Source of the DNA: Dromiciops gliroides
Lineage: Eukaryota > Chordata > Mammalia > Microbiotheria > Microbiotheriidae
Assembly: GCF_019393635.1 (NCBI RefSeq)
Contig: NC_057861.1
Span: 376,078,315-376,142,314, forward strand
Direction: 5' to 3'
Length of the DNA: 64,000 nucleotides
Part shown: positions 1-10,657 of the stretch, in pieces
How the letters are laid out: every line of letters starts with the position of its first letter
Position numbering within the stretch: position 1 is the first letter of the stretch
Program-made: the position numbers and the translations under genes
The notes under the pieces: generated by a model
Database searches by the model: none
What the model was told of the DNA's origin: nothing
Seen by the model: only the letters and a program-made list of their open reading frames with translations

Positions 1-422
1 TGGATTAGATGATAGAGATAAAAAATAGTCTAGATACTAAGTAGACATGTCAGCTTTATTGCCTGAGAGTCTGGTAGTCCCATTCACTCCCTAAAATGAT
101 GAATATAAAGAATTAAGAGAAACAGAAGAATCATTAACTAATTCAAAATGAAGTAAGAAGTGCCAGGAAAATAATATATGCAATGACTACAATAATGGAA
201 AGGTGGGAAAAAATGAAATGAAAATGAATTATGTGTAATTATAGTGTTCAATAAAGAATTGGAAAAAAGTTATCTCCCTCAATTCACTGGAGAGATACAT
301 AGCAGACATGTCTCTTGCTTTTGCTATTTTTTGGTAATCTTATTTATTATTTTTTGTTTGTTCTGGTTATAAAGAAAGCCTTAATGGTAATGGTGGAGGG
401 ACATAATTAAACATTAATATAA
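1..422. other. AT-rich DNA without recognised features
   Basis: I see no gene, RNA or recognisable repeat here. The only open frames are short and have no recognisable product. Confidence 0.5.
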
Positions 423-614
423 TTGAAAAAACTATGAGCATCCGTAAGATTAAGGCAAAACATAAAAACCCTGGAATAATATGGTCAATAAATATAAATG
501 AGCCAGAATTTACATCCTGGTTTTATGGTCCCAAGTCTAGTATTTTGTCCACCATGCAACACTGACATTTGCTTGTTTTTCTCAGTGTATTTAGGTAATC
601 TTGAAGGATATTTT
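423..614 (+). repeat. Local direct duplication 1, copy 1
   Basis: This 192-bp segment recurs at 1482-1674 in the same orientation with roughly ten substitutions and one extra A, so about 95% identity. The shared block runs from TTGAAAAAA to GAAGGATATTTT, after which the two flanks diverge abruptly. It does not look like any SINE or LINE end I know, so this may be a local copy event rather than two insertions of one repeat. Confidence 0.85.
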
Positions 615-1079
615 TATTTATGCAAAATATTAGTACTATTTAAGGCATTTAGGAAACTTTTAAAAGCTCTGCTTTGGAATTTCTTTGATATTTCACAACT
701 AATTTCCAACTATGGTTAGTGAATACATTTAGTACCTACTTCAAAAACAGTTCTTTACAGCATCAACTAATGAATTCAATAATCATATAACTTAGTATAT
801 GTGTGACACTGAGCTAGAAGCCTGAGATGATAGATTATTTAATTAAAATCTTCTGTCCCACTTAGGGGCCATAAATATAAATATACACAGTTTTTAAAAA
901 TACTTTATAAATAAAAGTAAAGTAATTTATTATTTGCCAGGTTTGATCTATATTAAGTGTCTATATGAACATCACTGTTCATTAATAAATGAACCCAAGT
1001 ATGGTTTTCACAAGAAATTTTGAATTATTTCTTTTTAGTTCACACTATAAAACTGTTAAAATTCTATTTTCAACTTGTT

Positions 1080-1231
1080 TTTTTTTTTTTTTTTTTTGTG
1101 AGGCAATTGGGATTAAGTGACTTGCCCAAGGTCACACAGCTAGTAAGTGTTAAGTGTCTGAGTCCGGATTTGGACCTGGGTCCTCCTGAATCCAGGGCCA
1201 GTGCTCTATCCACTGCGCCACCTAGCTTCCC
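1080..1231 (-). mobile_element. Marsupial CORE-SINE (type A), minus strand
   Basis: A poly-T run is followed by TGAGGCAATTGGG, CACACAGCTAGTAAGTG and the reversed head GCGCCACCTAGCT, which is the complement of the common marsupial tRNA-derived SINE. A 10-bp target-site duplication TCAACTTGTT lies at 1070-1079 and 1232-1241. The copy is full length, and open frames across it are chance frames. Confidence 0.93.
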
Positions 1232-1394
1232 TCAACTTGTTAATACAGAATAAAAACATTAATGAAGAAGAAAAAAAAGTATTGTATAGTAACATCACAT
1301 TTGTCAGTTTTCTGGTAACCTAAGCCATATTGTGGCTGAAAGAGGAAGAAGAGAGAAGGTCTAAAAGTCCCCACCCCAAAATAGCTGTTACAAA

Positions 1395-1481
1395 ACCTCA
1401 TTTATTTAATCCTTTCTATATGTTGTCGCTGGACTTTGTTGGTCATATATAGCAATGATGATGATTAGTGTGGGTTTATAT
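1395..1481 (-). mobile_element. L1 ORF2 fragment, inverted relative to the L1 at 1.7-3.6 kb
   Basis: The complement of this stretch reads as the same part of L1 ORF2 (around AACCCACA...CCAACAAAGTCCAGC) that occurs in plus orientation at about 1722-1790. The two copies form an inverted repeat of roughly 65-70 bp around a spacer of about 245 bp. The spacer holds copy 2 of direct duplication 1. Confidence 0.75.
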
Positions 1482-1674
1482 TTGAAAAAAACTATTAGCA
1501 TCCGTAAGATAAAGGCAAAACATAAAAACCCTGGAATAATATAGTCAATAAATATAAATGAGCCAGAATTTACATCCTGGTTTTTTGGTCCCAAGTCCAA
1601 TATTTTGTCTACCATGTAACATTGACATTTGCTTGTTTTTCTCAGTGTATTTAGGTAATCTTGAAGGATATTTT
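1482..1674 (+). repeat. Local direct duplication 1, copy 2
   Basis: This is the second copy of 423-614, about 95% identical. It sits exactly between an inverted L1 scrap (1395-1481) and the forward L1 3' half (from about 1676). That position suggests it was copied in during, or after, a rearrangement of the L1. Confidence 0.85.
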
Positions 1675-1675
1675 G

Positions 1676-3612
1676 ATCAAACTAAACTATTAAAAACAAA
1701 ACTTAATTCATGATACAAAATAAACCCACAGAAATCATCAGCATTACTATACATGACCAACAAAGTCCAGCAACAACATATAGAAAGATAAATTCCACTT
1801 AAAAAAAAAAAACTGTAGACAAGACAAACCCAGGAACTATAAGAACACAACTGTAAAGCACTTTTCCCCCAAATAAAGTCAGATCTAAACAATTGGAAAA
1901 ATATTAATTGCTCATCAGTAGGTCAAGAAAACTTAATAAAAATTATAATCTTGCCTAAGTTTATTTATTTATTTCATGTCATACCAATCAAACTATCAAA
2001 CATATTTTATAGATATAGAAAAAATAATAACAAAATTCATCTTGAAGAACAAAAGCTCAAGGATATCAAGGGAATCAATGAAAAGAAATGTTAAGGAAAC
2101 TCTTATAAAGCAGTAATTATCAAAACAATCTCCTACTGTAGGCTAAGAAATAGGCAGGTGGATTGGTAGAATAGAATAGGTATGAATTACACACTAGTAA
2201 ATGACTAAAGCAATCTAGTATATGATAAACCCAAAGATCCAAGCTTATGGAACACAAACACATTATCTGACAAAACCTTCTGGGAAACTGGAAAACAGTA
2301 TGTCAGACACTAAGTATAGATCGACATCTCACACTGTATACTAAAATATGATCGAAATGGGTACATGATTTGCACGTGATACCATAAGCATGGGATAGTT
2401 TGTCTGTCAAATTTATGGACAGAGGAAGAATTTAGGGCCAAAGAATATATAGAGAGCAATACAAAATGTAAAATAAATGATTTTTCTTATATAAAATTAA
2501 AACACTTTTGCACAAACAAAACTGATGTAACCCAGATTATAAGCAGAAACTTGGGAAAGAATTTTTTTATAATAAGGATCTGTGATAAAGGCTTAGTTTC
2601 TCAAATATATAGAGAACTAGGTCAAATTTATAAGAATACAAATAATTCCTCAACTGATAAATGGTCAAAGGATATGAACAGGCAGTTTTTAGACAAAGAA
2701 ATCAAAGCTATCCATAATCATATGAAAATTTTTTCTAAATCACTATTTATCAGAGAAATGCAAATTAAAAGGACTCTGAGGTATCACCTCACGCCTATCA
2801 ATGTGTTATATAAAACTAAAAAGGAAAATATTGGCTTTTGGATGGATGTAGGAAAATTGGAATGCTAATCTACTTTTAGTGGCATTGTGAAAAGATCCAA
2901 ACACTCTGGAGAGCAATTTGGAACTATGGCCAAAGGCGTATACAACTGTGCATACCCTTTGATCTAGCAATACCACTGCTAGGTTTCTATCCCAAAGACA
3001 TCCCCCCAAAAGAGAAAAATACCTGTTTGTACAAAAATATTTATAGCAGCTCTTTTGTTGTGGCTAAGAATTGGAAATCAAAGGAATGCCTATGAATTGG
3101 GGAATGGCTAAACAAATTGTGATATATGATGGTGAAAGAATATTATTGTGCTTTAAGAAGTGACAATCAGGATGATTTCAAAAAGGCCTGGAAAGACTTT
3201 GTATGGACTTTGTATAGTGAAGAGAGCAGAAGCAAAAGAACATTGTACACAAAGACCGAAATACTGTTTGATAAAGAATTGTGAATGACTTAACTATTCT
3301 CAGCAATACAATGATCTAAAACAATCCCAAAGGATTAATGATAAAGCAGATTATTCACCTCCAAAGAAAGAACTGATATTAATTAAACATAGAATAAAAA
3401 ATGCTATTTTTCACTTTCATTTTTTTTCTTTCATTCATTTTCTTAATGACTAATATGGTAATGTTGTACATAATTGAAAATGTATAACCTATATCTGATT
3501 GATTACTGCATCATGGAGGGAGTAGCTGAGAGGGTAGGGAGGGAAGGAGGGATAAAATTTGGAACTCAAAACTTTAAATGATAATGTTTATTATTATTAT
3601 TTTAAAAAACTG
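1676..3612 (+). mobile_element. 5'-truncated L1 (3' half of ORF2 plus 3' UTR)
   Basis: Pieces of L1 ORF2 read in plus orientation. They include NPQKSSAL-like codons near 1725, a stretch at 2551-2868 containing DKGLVSQIYRELGQIYK, SKDMNRQF and IREMQIKRTLRYHLTP, and further C-terminal remnants to about 3180. The 3' UTR follows, with its GGGAGGGAAGGAGGG stretch near 3535 and an A-rich end near 3605. Stops and frameshifts are frequent, so it cannot code. The 5' end lies at the junction with the inverted L1 piece and duplicated block just upstream. Confidence 0.9.
2551..2868 (+). pseudogene. L1 ORF2 C-terminal remnant
   Basis: This 105-codon open stretch matches the region after the reverse transcriptase of L1 ORF2p. 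It has the order DKGL(V)SQIYREL, KDMNRQF, HMKIFSKSL, IREMQIKRTLRYHLTP, the same order as in other mammalian L1 proteins. It is only a fragment of a roughly 1,250-residue protein and is interrupted on both sides. Confidence 0.88.
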
Positions 3613-3719
3613 AAGACCTTGTCACCTTGTTCCTAAATGACAGCAGATTAGAAATTATAAACTTACAATGTAAAAGAGAAAACAGAGAAGTAAATACCAT
3701 GATGATAAGAGAAATGATA

Positions 3720-3835
3720 GATGAACACATTAGGTGTATAGTAGAGGGGATTCTTGTTCACATGCCAGTTGGACCAAATGGTCTCTGAGATTCTTTTTAC
3801 TTCTGAGATTCTGTGACTACCTGAAACTGAGGTAA
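3720..3835 (+). mobile_element. CR1/L3-type LINE tail fragment
   Basis: The pattern GTAGAGGGGATTC, then TTGGACCAAATGGTCTCTGAG, then TGAGATTCTGTGAC is the decayed 3' tail seen in old CR1/L3-like LINEs of mammals. The identification is from memory of the family, and the copy is old and short. Confidence 0.55.
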
Positions 3836-3959
3836 GATATAGAGAAGGAAAAATAAATGAATATTCTCTCCACGAAGTTTATTCCTTTGATTACTCCTTT
3901 TCTCTTATATCTAATTTATCCTTATTTATTGACTCCTTTGCCACCTTAAATCATTTCCA

Positions 3960-4110
3960 TTCATTATTCAATAAACATTTATTAAGTATTTACTATGTCT
4001 TATGAACTGTTCTAAATGCTAGGGATACAAAAAAAGGAAAGAGAAAAACATAAAATAAAAGGCAGTCCCTGAATTTAAGTTCCCAATCTAAAGGGGAAGG
4101 CAATACACAA
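3960..4110 (+). repeat. Old dispersed repeat ('TTATTAAG...TACTATG' class)
   Basis: It carries AAACATTTATTAAGTATTTACTATG, GCTAGGGATACAAA and GGCAGTCCCTGAATTTAAG. This order is found in a very common mammalian dispersed repeat that I do not name with certainty. Similar copies lie near 7901, 26093, 43545, 47860 and 61385. Confidence 0.6.
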
Positions 4111-4329
4111 AAGGAAGCTAAAAATTACCTTGAGGTGGAGGGAGGTACTTAGCCTCATGGCATGTTAGAAAAGTCCAGAGGAGTCTAGTTGGCTACAAAA
4201 TGAATAGCTGGCTTTCCTGGGTGCTGCGCTTAAATGGAGATCCTAGAAGGAGCTCTATGCTTTCCACCCTCTTATCAGAGGACATTATTGGCCCCAGGGT
4301 TGGAAGGTACTGAGGAGGTGTAATTCCAG

Positions 4330-4885
4330 GGTTGAAATAATTCAACCTCCAATCTTTCCTTACTTTACCTATTGAGTTCTTCTATGCCATCTAAAATATA
4401 TCTATCCTGAGGAATTGAGCACTTTGCAACTCTTGACAAGTTTTCTTACAGTGTTCACCTAGATATTGTCTCTTCCCTCGGCTTTCTTGACACTTCACTT
4501 TTTTAGCTTTCCTTCTACCAGTTTGCTCTTTTTAAAGATCATCATCTTCCCACACACATAGGATGGATTTTGATCTCCCTCTAAAATTTTATTCTGAACT
4601 CTCTTTTCTTCTGTTTTCTCCCATGGCTTCAATTGTCTTTATTATCTACAAACATATAACCAACCTTTATCTTTACCACCACCCCACTAATCTTGATAAC
4701 CATCCTGATATGCTTCATGGAGAATATCTTTAAAAGTGTGTTCTGTTGGCTTCTCAAACCCAACACATCCAAACTGGGATCCAACTGAAAGCTCCAGATA
4801 ACTGCCCAATTGATATTTCTAAAGAACATGTCTTACCATGTAACTTTTCACACAAGAAGCTTCAGGGACTCCCAAAGTGACCCAG
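4330..4885 (+). mobile_element. L2 LINE fragment
   Basis: Text such as CTCAAACCCAACACATCCAAACTGGGA and the pyrimidine-rich surroundings correspond to the end of L2 ORF2 and its early 3' UTR in plus orientation. It is heavily decayed, and the boundaries are approximate. Confidence 0.55.
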
Positions 4886-5105
4886 GTGCTTTAAAATGCT
4901 TTTAATTAATTCCTTGATTGATCCTTCAAACATCCTTATAAGATTGCATAATCATTTTTTAGGCAAATTGATGTCTTGGTTATCTCATTTGCAGTTGACA
5001 TATCTAGGAGGGATAGTCAAAATAAAGGCATCAAAATCAGACTCCAAGAAAGATCCTGACAAGATCAAATTAAAAGTGAAATTTGAAAAGATGCCATTTT
5101 AAAAA

Positions 5106-5675
5106 TAGTATTTTTCCCCAATTACATGTCAAGAAAATTTTAGCATTCATTTTAATAAAATTTTGAATTCCAAATAATTCTCCCTCTCTTTTTGCCACCC
5201 TTGCTAAATGGTAAGCAATTTTATATAGGATAGACATATGCTATCATATAAAACATATTTCCATTTTAGTCACAATTGTGAAAGAAAAAAATGTCAAAAG
5301 AAAGAAAAAAAACCCTCTGAAAATCTTTTCATTCTCTCTTTGGGATACCCTCCTAGTAGTGGTATGGCTGTATCAAAGGGTATGGACAGTTTGCTTGTGC
5401 TTTGGGCTTAGTTCTAAATTGCTCTCCAGGATGGTTGGATGGGTTCACAACTTCACTAACAATGAATTAGTGTCACCTTTTACCTGAGCGAGACAGAATT
5501 TTCTTCTAGATCTTCTAGGTTTCATGGACTAAAAGATTGCTTCAGTCTGTCCTCCATCTTTTGACTGTTTTTGCTGTTCCAAGATTTGTTTTGGGGGGCC
5601 ATTTTATGGTTGTTTGAAGGCAAATATGGGGAGAGTTATAGCAATTTACTACTTACTCAGCAATCTTGGCTCTGG
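5106..5675 (-). mobile_element. Internally deleted L1 (5' UTR joined to 3' end)
   Basis: The left part (5106 to about 5472) is the complement of the L1 3' UTR and ORF2 C-terminus: the CCAATTACATGTCAAG start, then TGCTCTCCAGGATGG and CACTAACAATGAATTAGTG. The right part (about 5473-5675) is the complement of an L1 5' UTR, ending in CAATCTTGGCTCTGGG, matching the 5' end of the long L1 near 55821. More than 5 kb of the usual element is missing between them. The junction shows only a short shared GG and no clear splice acceptor. Both natural ends are retained, and I could not find a convincing target-site duplication. Confidence 0.75.
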
Positions 5676-5689
5676 GATGTCTAAAAGAT

Positions 5690-6297
5690 AACTTTATTTT
5701 TTATGAATATATTTTATGAATACAGGGATTAAAAAATCACCTGCAGAAGCTCAAGATGGAAAAAATCATAACTAGACAGTAATTTATGTGAAAAAAAGAT
5801 CTAGGAATAAGGTTATTTGCAAACTCTATATAGAGTGTGGTAGTGTGGTCAAAAAGAAGTCTCATTGCATAGAGGCATGATGTCTAGAGTTAAGATGGTT
5901 CTAATCTGCTATATATCTAGTCTATCATACCCAAATATTTATGCATGCACTGATATGCTGATAAATGTTTAACAGCCAAGGGAAAAGTGTGTGCATGACA
6001 TACTTTCCAATTAATCTATATTATTAACAGTTCTCCATAATTCTTTAAAGTCAAGATAATAAATTAAAACAATCCAACTCTGATTTGTAATATTTGTTGA
6101 TTTTTGAGGTATAAGTGCTCACAATGAGAATTTAGCAATTCTCCTGATGCCTGTACAAAGTGGCTCCAGTATACACACATGCATATTATCCACTTCTATT
6201 TATCTATCGATCTATACATCAATCAATTGATCTATCTAATCTCAATTATATAACACTACATCTAAATATATAGCCCCTCTATCTACCTACCATTCTT
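5690..6297. other. No recognised feature
   Basis: This is AT-rich DNA with a short ATCTATC-type simple repeat near 6200-6240. I see no gene, and no repeat family I can name. Confidence 0.4.
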
Positions 6298-6464
6298 TAG
6301 AAAAGGGAACTGCTACTGTTGCATTTAATATGTTGGAGCTATATTTAGTATTAACATTTTAAAAATAATTAATTTTTTAAACCACCAAGCTAGGTTGGCA
6401 TTTATTACTAACCAATTGTTGCATATATAGCAGCAGTCTAATTAGTTTCAACGTGAGGATAAAA
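6298..6464 (+). repeat. Local direct duplication 2, copy 1
   Basis: This 167-bp block recurs at 7734-7900 with four substitutions and no gaps, about 97.6% identical. The boundaries are sharp, and the copies share TAGAAAAGGG at one end and GAGGATAAAA at the other. The flanks are unrelated. Confidence 0.92.
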
Positions 6465-6499
6465 TTTGATTATCTTCTATATCTCTATTTTTTTTTTTG

Positions 6500-6625
6500 C
6501 CTTAGGAAATAATGGACTCCCCTTCATTGGAGGTTTTCACATAGCTGCTATGTGGTCTTTTGCTGGAGATTTTGTAGAAAAGATTCCTGTTCAGGTACCC
6601 ATTCAATTAAAAATCCTCTGCACTT
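6500..6625 (+). mobile_element. CR1/L3-type LINE tail fragment
   Basis: It contains GACTCCCCTTCATTGGAGG, then TTTGTAGAAAAGATTCCTG, the usual order of an old CR1/L3-like 3' tail. The TTTGCCTTAG just before it resembles a splice acceptor, but the repeat match explains the sequence better than an exon would. Confidence 0.55.
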
Positions 6626-7069
6626 GCTACTCTCTTAGACGTTCTATTATTCTGCGAAATGAGGTGATGCTGCATTTAGCTTTTTGAATTAAAACATAGG
6701 GAAGTTGACTATGAAGTGTCTCTATGTGCTGGTGCATATATATAATTTGATTTGAACTTTTCTATTTAACTATGAAAGATTATCTCAACTTGCTAATAAT
6801 TATCTCAGTTTCTTTTGTAGACATTAAATTCATATGTGACACATGTCAGAGATCAGGTTATAATATGTAGACACCCACAAAGTATATTTTCTAGCAAATA
6901 CTACCATAATTCTTACAATATGTTACTCCTAGTGTGATTTAAAATCTTCTGGGAAAATTAACAACAAAATATATTATGCCTACTGGAACAAGACAAGGAA
7001 GTTTTTTGGCAGTATTTCCTTAATTAAGGCTAATAAGTTAGTAGCTCTTGGCAATTCAAATAGACAAAT

Positions 7070-7400
7070 AGACATATCTATGTATATGTATGTATATGTG
7101 TATGCAGATGTAGATGTACATGTGTGTATATATACATATATAAACATACAAATACATTATGTGGTTTTCATAGTATATACATTATATATATGTGTATATT
7201 TGCATATACATATATATTATGTATAATATACACATTTGTGTCTGAAGGGTGTCAGTAGTGGATGTGTTGGTGTGTGTGTGTGTGTGTGTATCCTTAACAT
7301 ACATATGCACACACATTTAAGTGTATATACATATTACACACACATAGATATATACACAAATATAAATATATATGTGTATATATAAACATTATTATATATG
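7070..7400. repeat. Compound TA/TG/CATA microsatellite
   Basis: A 330-bp tract of interleaved TATG, TACATA and a pure (TG)n run near 7271-7288. It has no coding content. Confidence 0.85.
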
Positions 7401-7547
7401 TTTTTCCTGAGTTTATAAAATGTTTCCTTTGAAGTTTTTGCACTAAAGTGTAGGGTCTCAAATTATAATTACTTGATCATCTAGTGTATATATATTAAGG
7501 TAATTGAAATGATCTGTAACTTTATCAACATGTGAGGTAAAAGGAAA

Positions 7548-7733
7548 TGAAATGGAATCGGATTCATATGACCTAAGTTCACTTCCATCTCCAAAACTTA
7601 TTAGTTGTGTGAATTGGGCTTGTTACTTTTATAAGAGTTTCCTCAGCTGAAAAATGGAGATTGTCATCATACTTGTACTACCCACTTCACAGTTTTGTTA
7701 TAAGGAAGACCTGTCATAAACCTCAAAGTTTTA
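7548..7733 (+). mobile_element. MIR-type SINE
   Basis: It runs from GATTCATATGACCTAAGTTC through TTAGTTGTGTGAATTGGGC, TTTCCTCAGCTGAAAAATGG to CATAAACCTCAAAGTTTTATAG, the order of a MIR core element. It ends exactly where copy 2 of direct duplication 2 begins. Confidence 0.75.
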
Positions 7734-7900
7734 TAGAAAAGGGAACTGCTACTGTTGCATTTAATATGTTGGAGCTATATTTAGTGTTAACATTTTAAAA
7801 ATAATTAATTTTTTAAACCACCCAGCTAGGTTGGTATTTATTACTAACCAATTGTTGCATATATAGCAGCGGTCTAATTAGTTTCAACGTGAGGATAAAA
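7734..7900 (+). repeat. Local direct duplication 2, copy 2
   Basis: It is 97.6% identical to 6298-6464. It lies between a MIR end (to 7733) and another dispersed repeat (from 7901). It therefore appears to be the inserted daughter copy, with 4-6 bp of microhomology (TAGAAA, AAAA) at its edges. Confidence 0.92.
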
Positions 7901-8040
7901 CTTTATTAAGTACCTACTTACACTATCTGTTAGGCATCATGATCATCAGGGAAAATACAAAAAATGTAGGTCATGTATAGACCTAAGGAGTTTAAATTCC
8001 AATCACTTACCTTGATAATTATTATATATGATAGGGGGCA
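7901..8040 (+). repeat. Old dispersed repeat ('TTATTAAG...TACTTAC' class)
   Basis: CTTTATTAAGTACCTACTTAC, GGGAAAATACAAAAA and AAGGAGTTTAAATTCCAATC follow the same order as the repeat at 3960-4110. Its first bases are cut by copy 2 of direct duplication 2. Confidence 0.55.
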
Positions 8041-8265
8041 TGTAAGTGGCATAATGGGGTATCATAAAAGATATGAGTAGGATGGGGTGAACTTATATTT
8101 TGCACAAGAATATGGAAAGCCTTTAAACAATTGAGCTTAGCACCTAGTTAGTGGCAATAATTAAAATTGTTAGCTACAACATTTTAATCACTATAAAACC
8201 TAATATCATCTCCTAATTAAATGTATTTTAAAATTATTTTTTCTATTAATTTCCTATTTTCCCTT

Positions 8266-8375
8266 AGCTGCTGAGTTTCTTGAAATTAGGAATTACTTGT
8301 TGGCCTCTCTTTGTAGTTCTATATTTGGCACAATGCCTGGCACATAGGCACTTAATGAAAGCTTGTTGGCTGTTG
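8266..8375 (+). mobile_element. L2 LINE 3' tail
   Basis: TTGAAATTAGGAATTACTTG, CACAATGCCTGGCACATAGG and CACTTAATGAAAGCTTGTTG are a decayed copy of the L2 3' end. Confidence 0.65.
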
Positions 8376-8479
8376 ATTATTACAAAGCTTTTTTGAGGGC
8401 ACTGACGTTTTGAAGAGGTGGTTTGCCACTCACAACAGGACTGCAACTCAGGACACCATGTATCATTTTACAAAAGATA

Positions 8480-8632
8480 GGGGGAAGCTAGATGGTGCAG
8501 TGCATAGAGCACCAGCCCTGGAGTCAGGAGTACCTGAGTTCAAATCCGACCTCAGACACTTAACACTTACTAGCTGTGTGACCATGGGCAAGTCACTTAA
8601 CCCCAATTGACTCACTAAAAAAAAAAAAAAAA
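8480..8632 (+). mobile_element. Marsupial CORE-SINE (type A), plus strand
   Basis: The order is head GGGGGAAGCTAGATGGTGC, body CTGAGTTCAAATCC and ACTAGCTGTGTGACC, end AACCCCAATTGACTCAC, and an A17 tail. AAAAGATA on both sides (8472-8479 and just after the tail) is a likely target-site duplication. Confidence 0.92.
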
Positions 8633-8634
8633 AA

Positions 8635-10470
8635 GATAAAGAACTTTAGTTTTACTGTATTATGCCTGGGTCATTTAGTCAGTGGTATAAGTGGAAAGAC
8701 ATGCAAACCCATTGCCCCCTGGGCAATCTGCTTTACACAACATCAGACAAAATAAAATTCTACACGTCTCTAAGTTTCATACTTAGTCCAAGGACCTAAC
8801 TTATGTGTTTCTCTGGCATACTAATTCACTCTTTTTTCTAATTATTTTTCATAGAAATGATGAAAGGGAAAAGGAAGACAAATGGAAGGAGACAACCATT
8901 TATTAAGTGCCTACTTTGTGCCAAGCACAGTGCTACGACCTTTACAAATGTTATCTTATCATAGCTAACTTGTTCTGTTTCATTGTTCTTGTACCCTGCA
9001 CAAAATCATACTTATTTATTGAGCTTTGTGTTTAGGAGAAATTTGAAGTCATTAGTGGAGTTTTGAATCTATTTTAATTTCCTCTTCCTGCTCAATTCCA
9101 GGCCCATTTCATTATATATTTGCCCTCTCTGTCCCAGATATTCATATTGATGTGCTAGCTGAATAATCTGTCCATCCAAATGCATGAAATATCTGGACAA
9201 TAGACATTATTCAAACATTAAGTGTGTACTCAATAGATGGCCAAACGTAACTATTTTGAATGGTTGTAGAGTTCTTTTCCAAGAATCTCTGCAGTATTCC
9301 AGAGTTTGATACAGCCAGTATATCGTGTAGAAACAAGGGTGATTAGACATTCCTATCTACAACAAATCCCTTTTGCACTCTGAATTCATACTGGATATCT
9401 TTCATCATTCACAGGAATATCCCTCTCTTAAAGCTTTATTATTATAATTAATATAATTAATTATTATAATAATTATTCTTACCTTGTTTTAAGTAGTTCA
9501 GATAGAAATAGAATTCAGTAGGTGCTAAATTTGTGCCACCAAAAGTGTTTGCATAGGAGTCATCAATCATTAAATTTAGGTCCCTTAAGGATAATCTTTT
9601 TAAATTTTTGGTAGAAATGACCTTGTCTTGAATATCTACCAGAACTCTAACTCTTTTACTTTTTTCCCCCATGAACAAACCTGTATGACATAGTTTCTTT
9701 TTGATATTTTATATCTTTGTTAACTTATTTATGTGGATGTTTTCCATGGAGGACCTTTTGACTATTGGTTCCTAGGTATTTCAAAGAATCTAACAGCAAC
9801 TGAACAGTTTTTTTATTACATTTGACAAATATAAACTTGCATATCTGTTAAAACCCTTATAATTGTTCAGGAAAGTGACATATGCTTATTCTGAATGGAT
9901 TTCTGTAGTTTTTTTGACTTATAAAGTGTTCTTAGAATTTCTATAAATCCTCTTTTCTTTTTGGTAAGGAAGTGTTCATTTTTTTCTGTAGCTTCCTTAA
10001 GCTGATGGGTTCTGTGTTTCATTAAGATTGTATAAGTTTTAGTAATTATGTCCTGGATCTAAAGGTCAGAAAGATCCATGGTTCTTTTGTTTGAATTGTC
10101 TCCCAGTTTCCAGTGGTTTAGGAAAAAAACACATACTAAGATACATTCCAAATCTGTTATGGTTCACTTTATATTTATAAAAATGAATATTAAGATTGAT
10201 TTTGTGTATCTTTTGATAGCTTTGTATATACTTTGTTTTCCTCTTAAGTTTCCTTTTAGGATGTCAGTAAGTCTTTTAACAGACTCAACCACACCTTTCT
10301 ACATGTTAACTCTTTACTCAGCAAATCTTGAACAGGGGAAATAAGGTCCATTGATTGACTGGTGCAGTGTGATCTTCAGTTTAAAGTTCAAAAGTCCTGA
10401 ATTTCTATTTATGGTGCACGTTAAGAATTTTACATTAAATAAGTTGAAATACTGTTTTGAATGTTATTGG
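8635..10470. other. Mostly unassigned AT-rich DNA
   Basis: It holds a short dispersed-repeat scrap at about 8893-8955 and an A/T palindrome at 9438-9479 (ATTATTATAATTAATATAAT and its mirror). A 73-codon minus-strand frame lies at 9457-9678; its product has a normal-looking composition (GEKSKRVRVLVDIQDK, then TKNLKRLSLRDLNLM), but I do not recognise it. Short minus-strand frames continue towards 10050. It could be an old pseudogene or chance. Confidence 0.35.
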
Positions 10471-10471
10471 A

Positions 10472-10657
10472 GGGGCAGCTAGGTGGCACAGTGGATAAAG
10501 CACCAGCCTGTGGATTCAGGAGGATATGAGTTCAAATCTGCCTCAGACGCTTGACATTTACTAGCTGTGTGACCCTGGGCAAGTCACTTAACCCTCATTG
10601 CCCCACCAAACAAACAAACAAATGAATGAATGAATGAATGAATTAATAAATAAAAAT
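10472..10657 (+). mobile_element. Marsupial CORE-SINE (type A) with compound tail
   Basis: A full head GGGGCAGCTAGGTGGCACAG and body are present. The tail is not plain A but (CAAA)n followed by (TGAA)n and then TTAATAAATAAAAA, showing an A-tail that has turned into tetranucleotide repeats. Confidence 0.93.

Noticed and set aside
1020-1253. Frames containing SDLPKVTQLVSVKCL and GPPESRASALSTAPPS (also near 17507, 24379, 26161, 58115, 62367 and 63033)
   Set aside because: They are translations of the minus or plus strand of the type A CORE-SINE and recur wherever that SINE occurs.
6466-6687. Possible exon with splice-acceptor-like TTTGCCTTAG
   Set aside because: The text after it follows the tail of an old CR1/L3-like LINE, and no donor or partner exon is seen.
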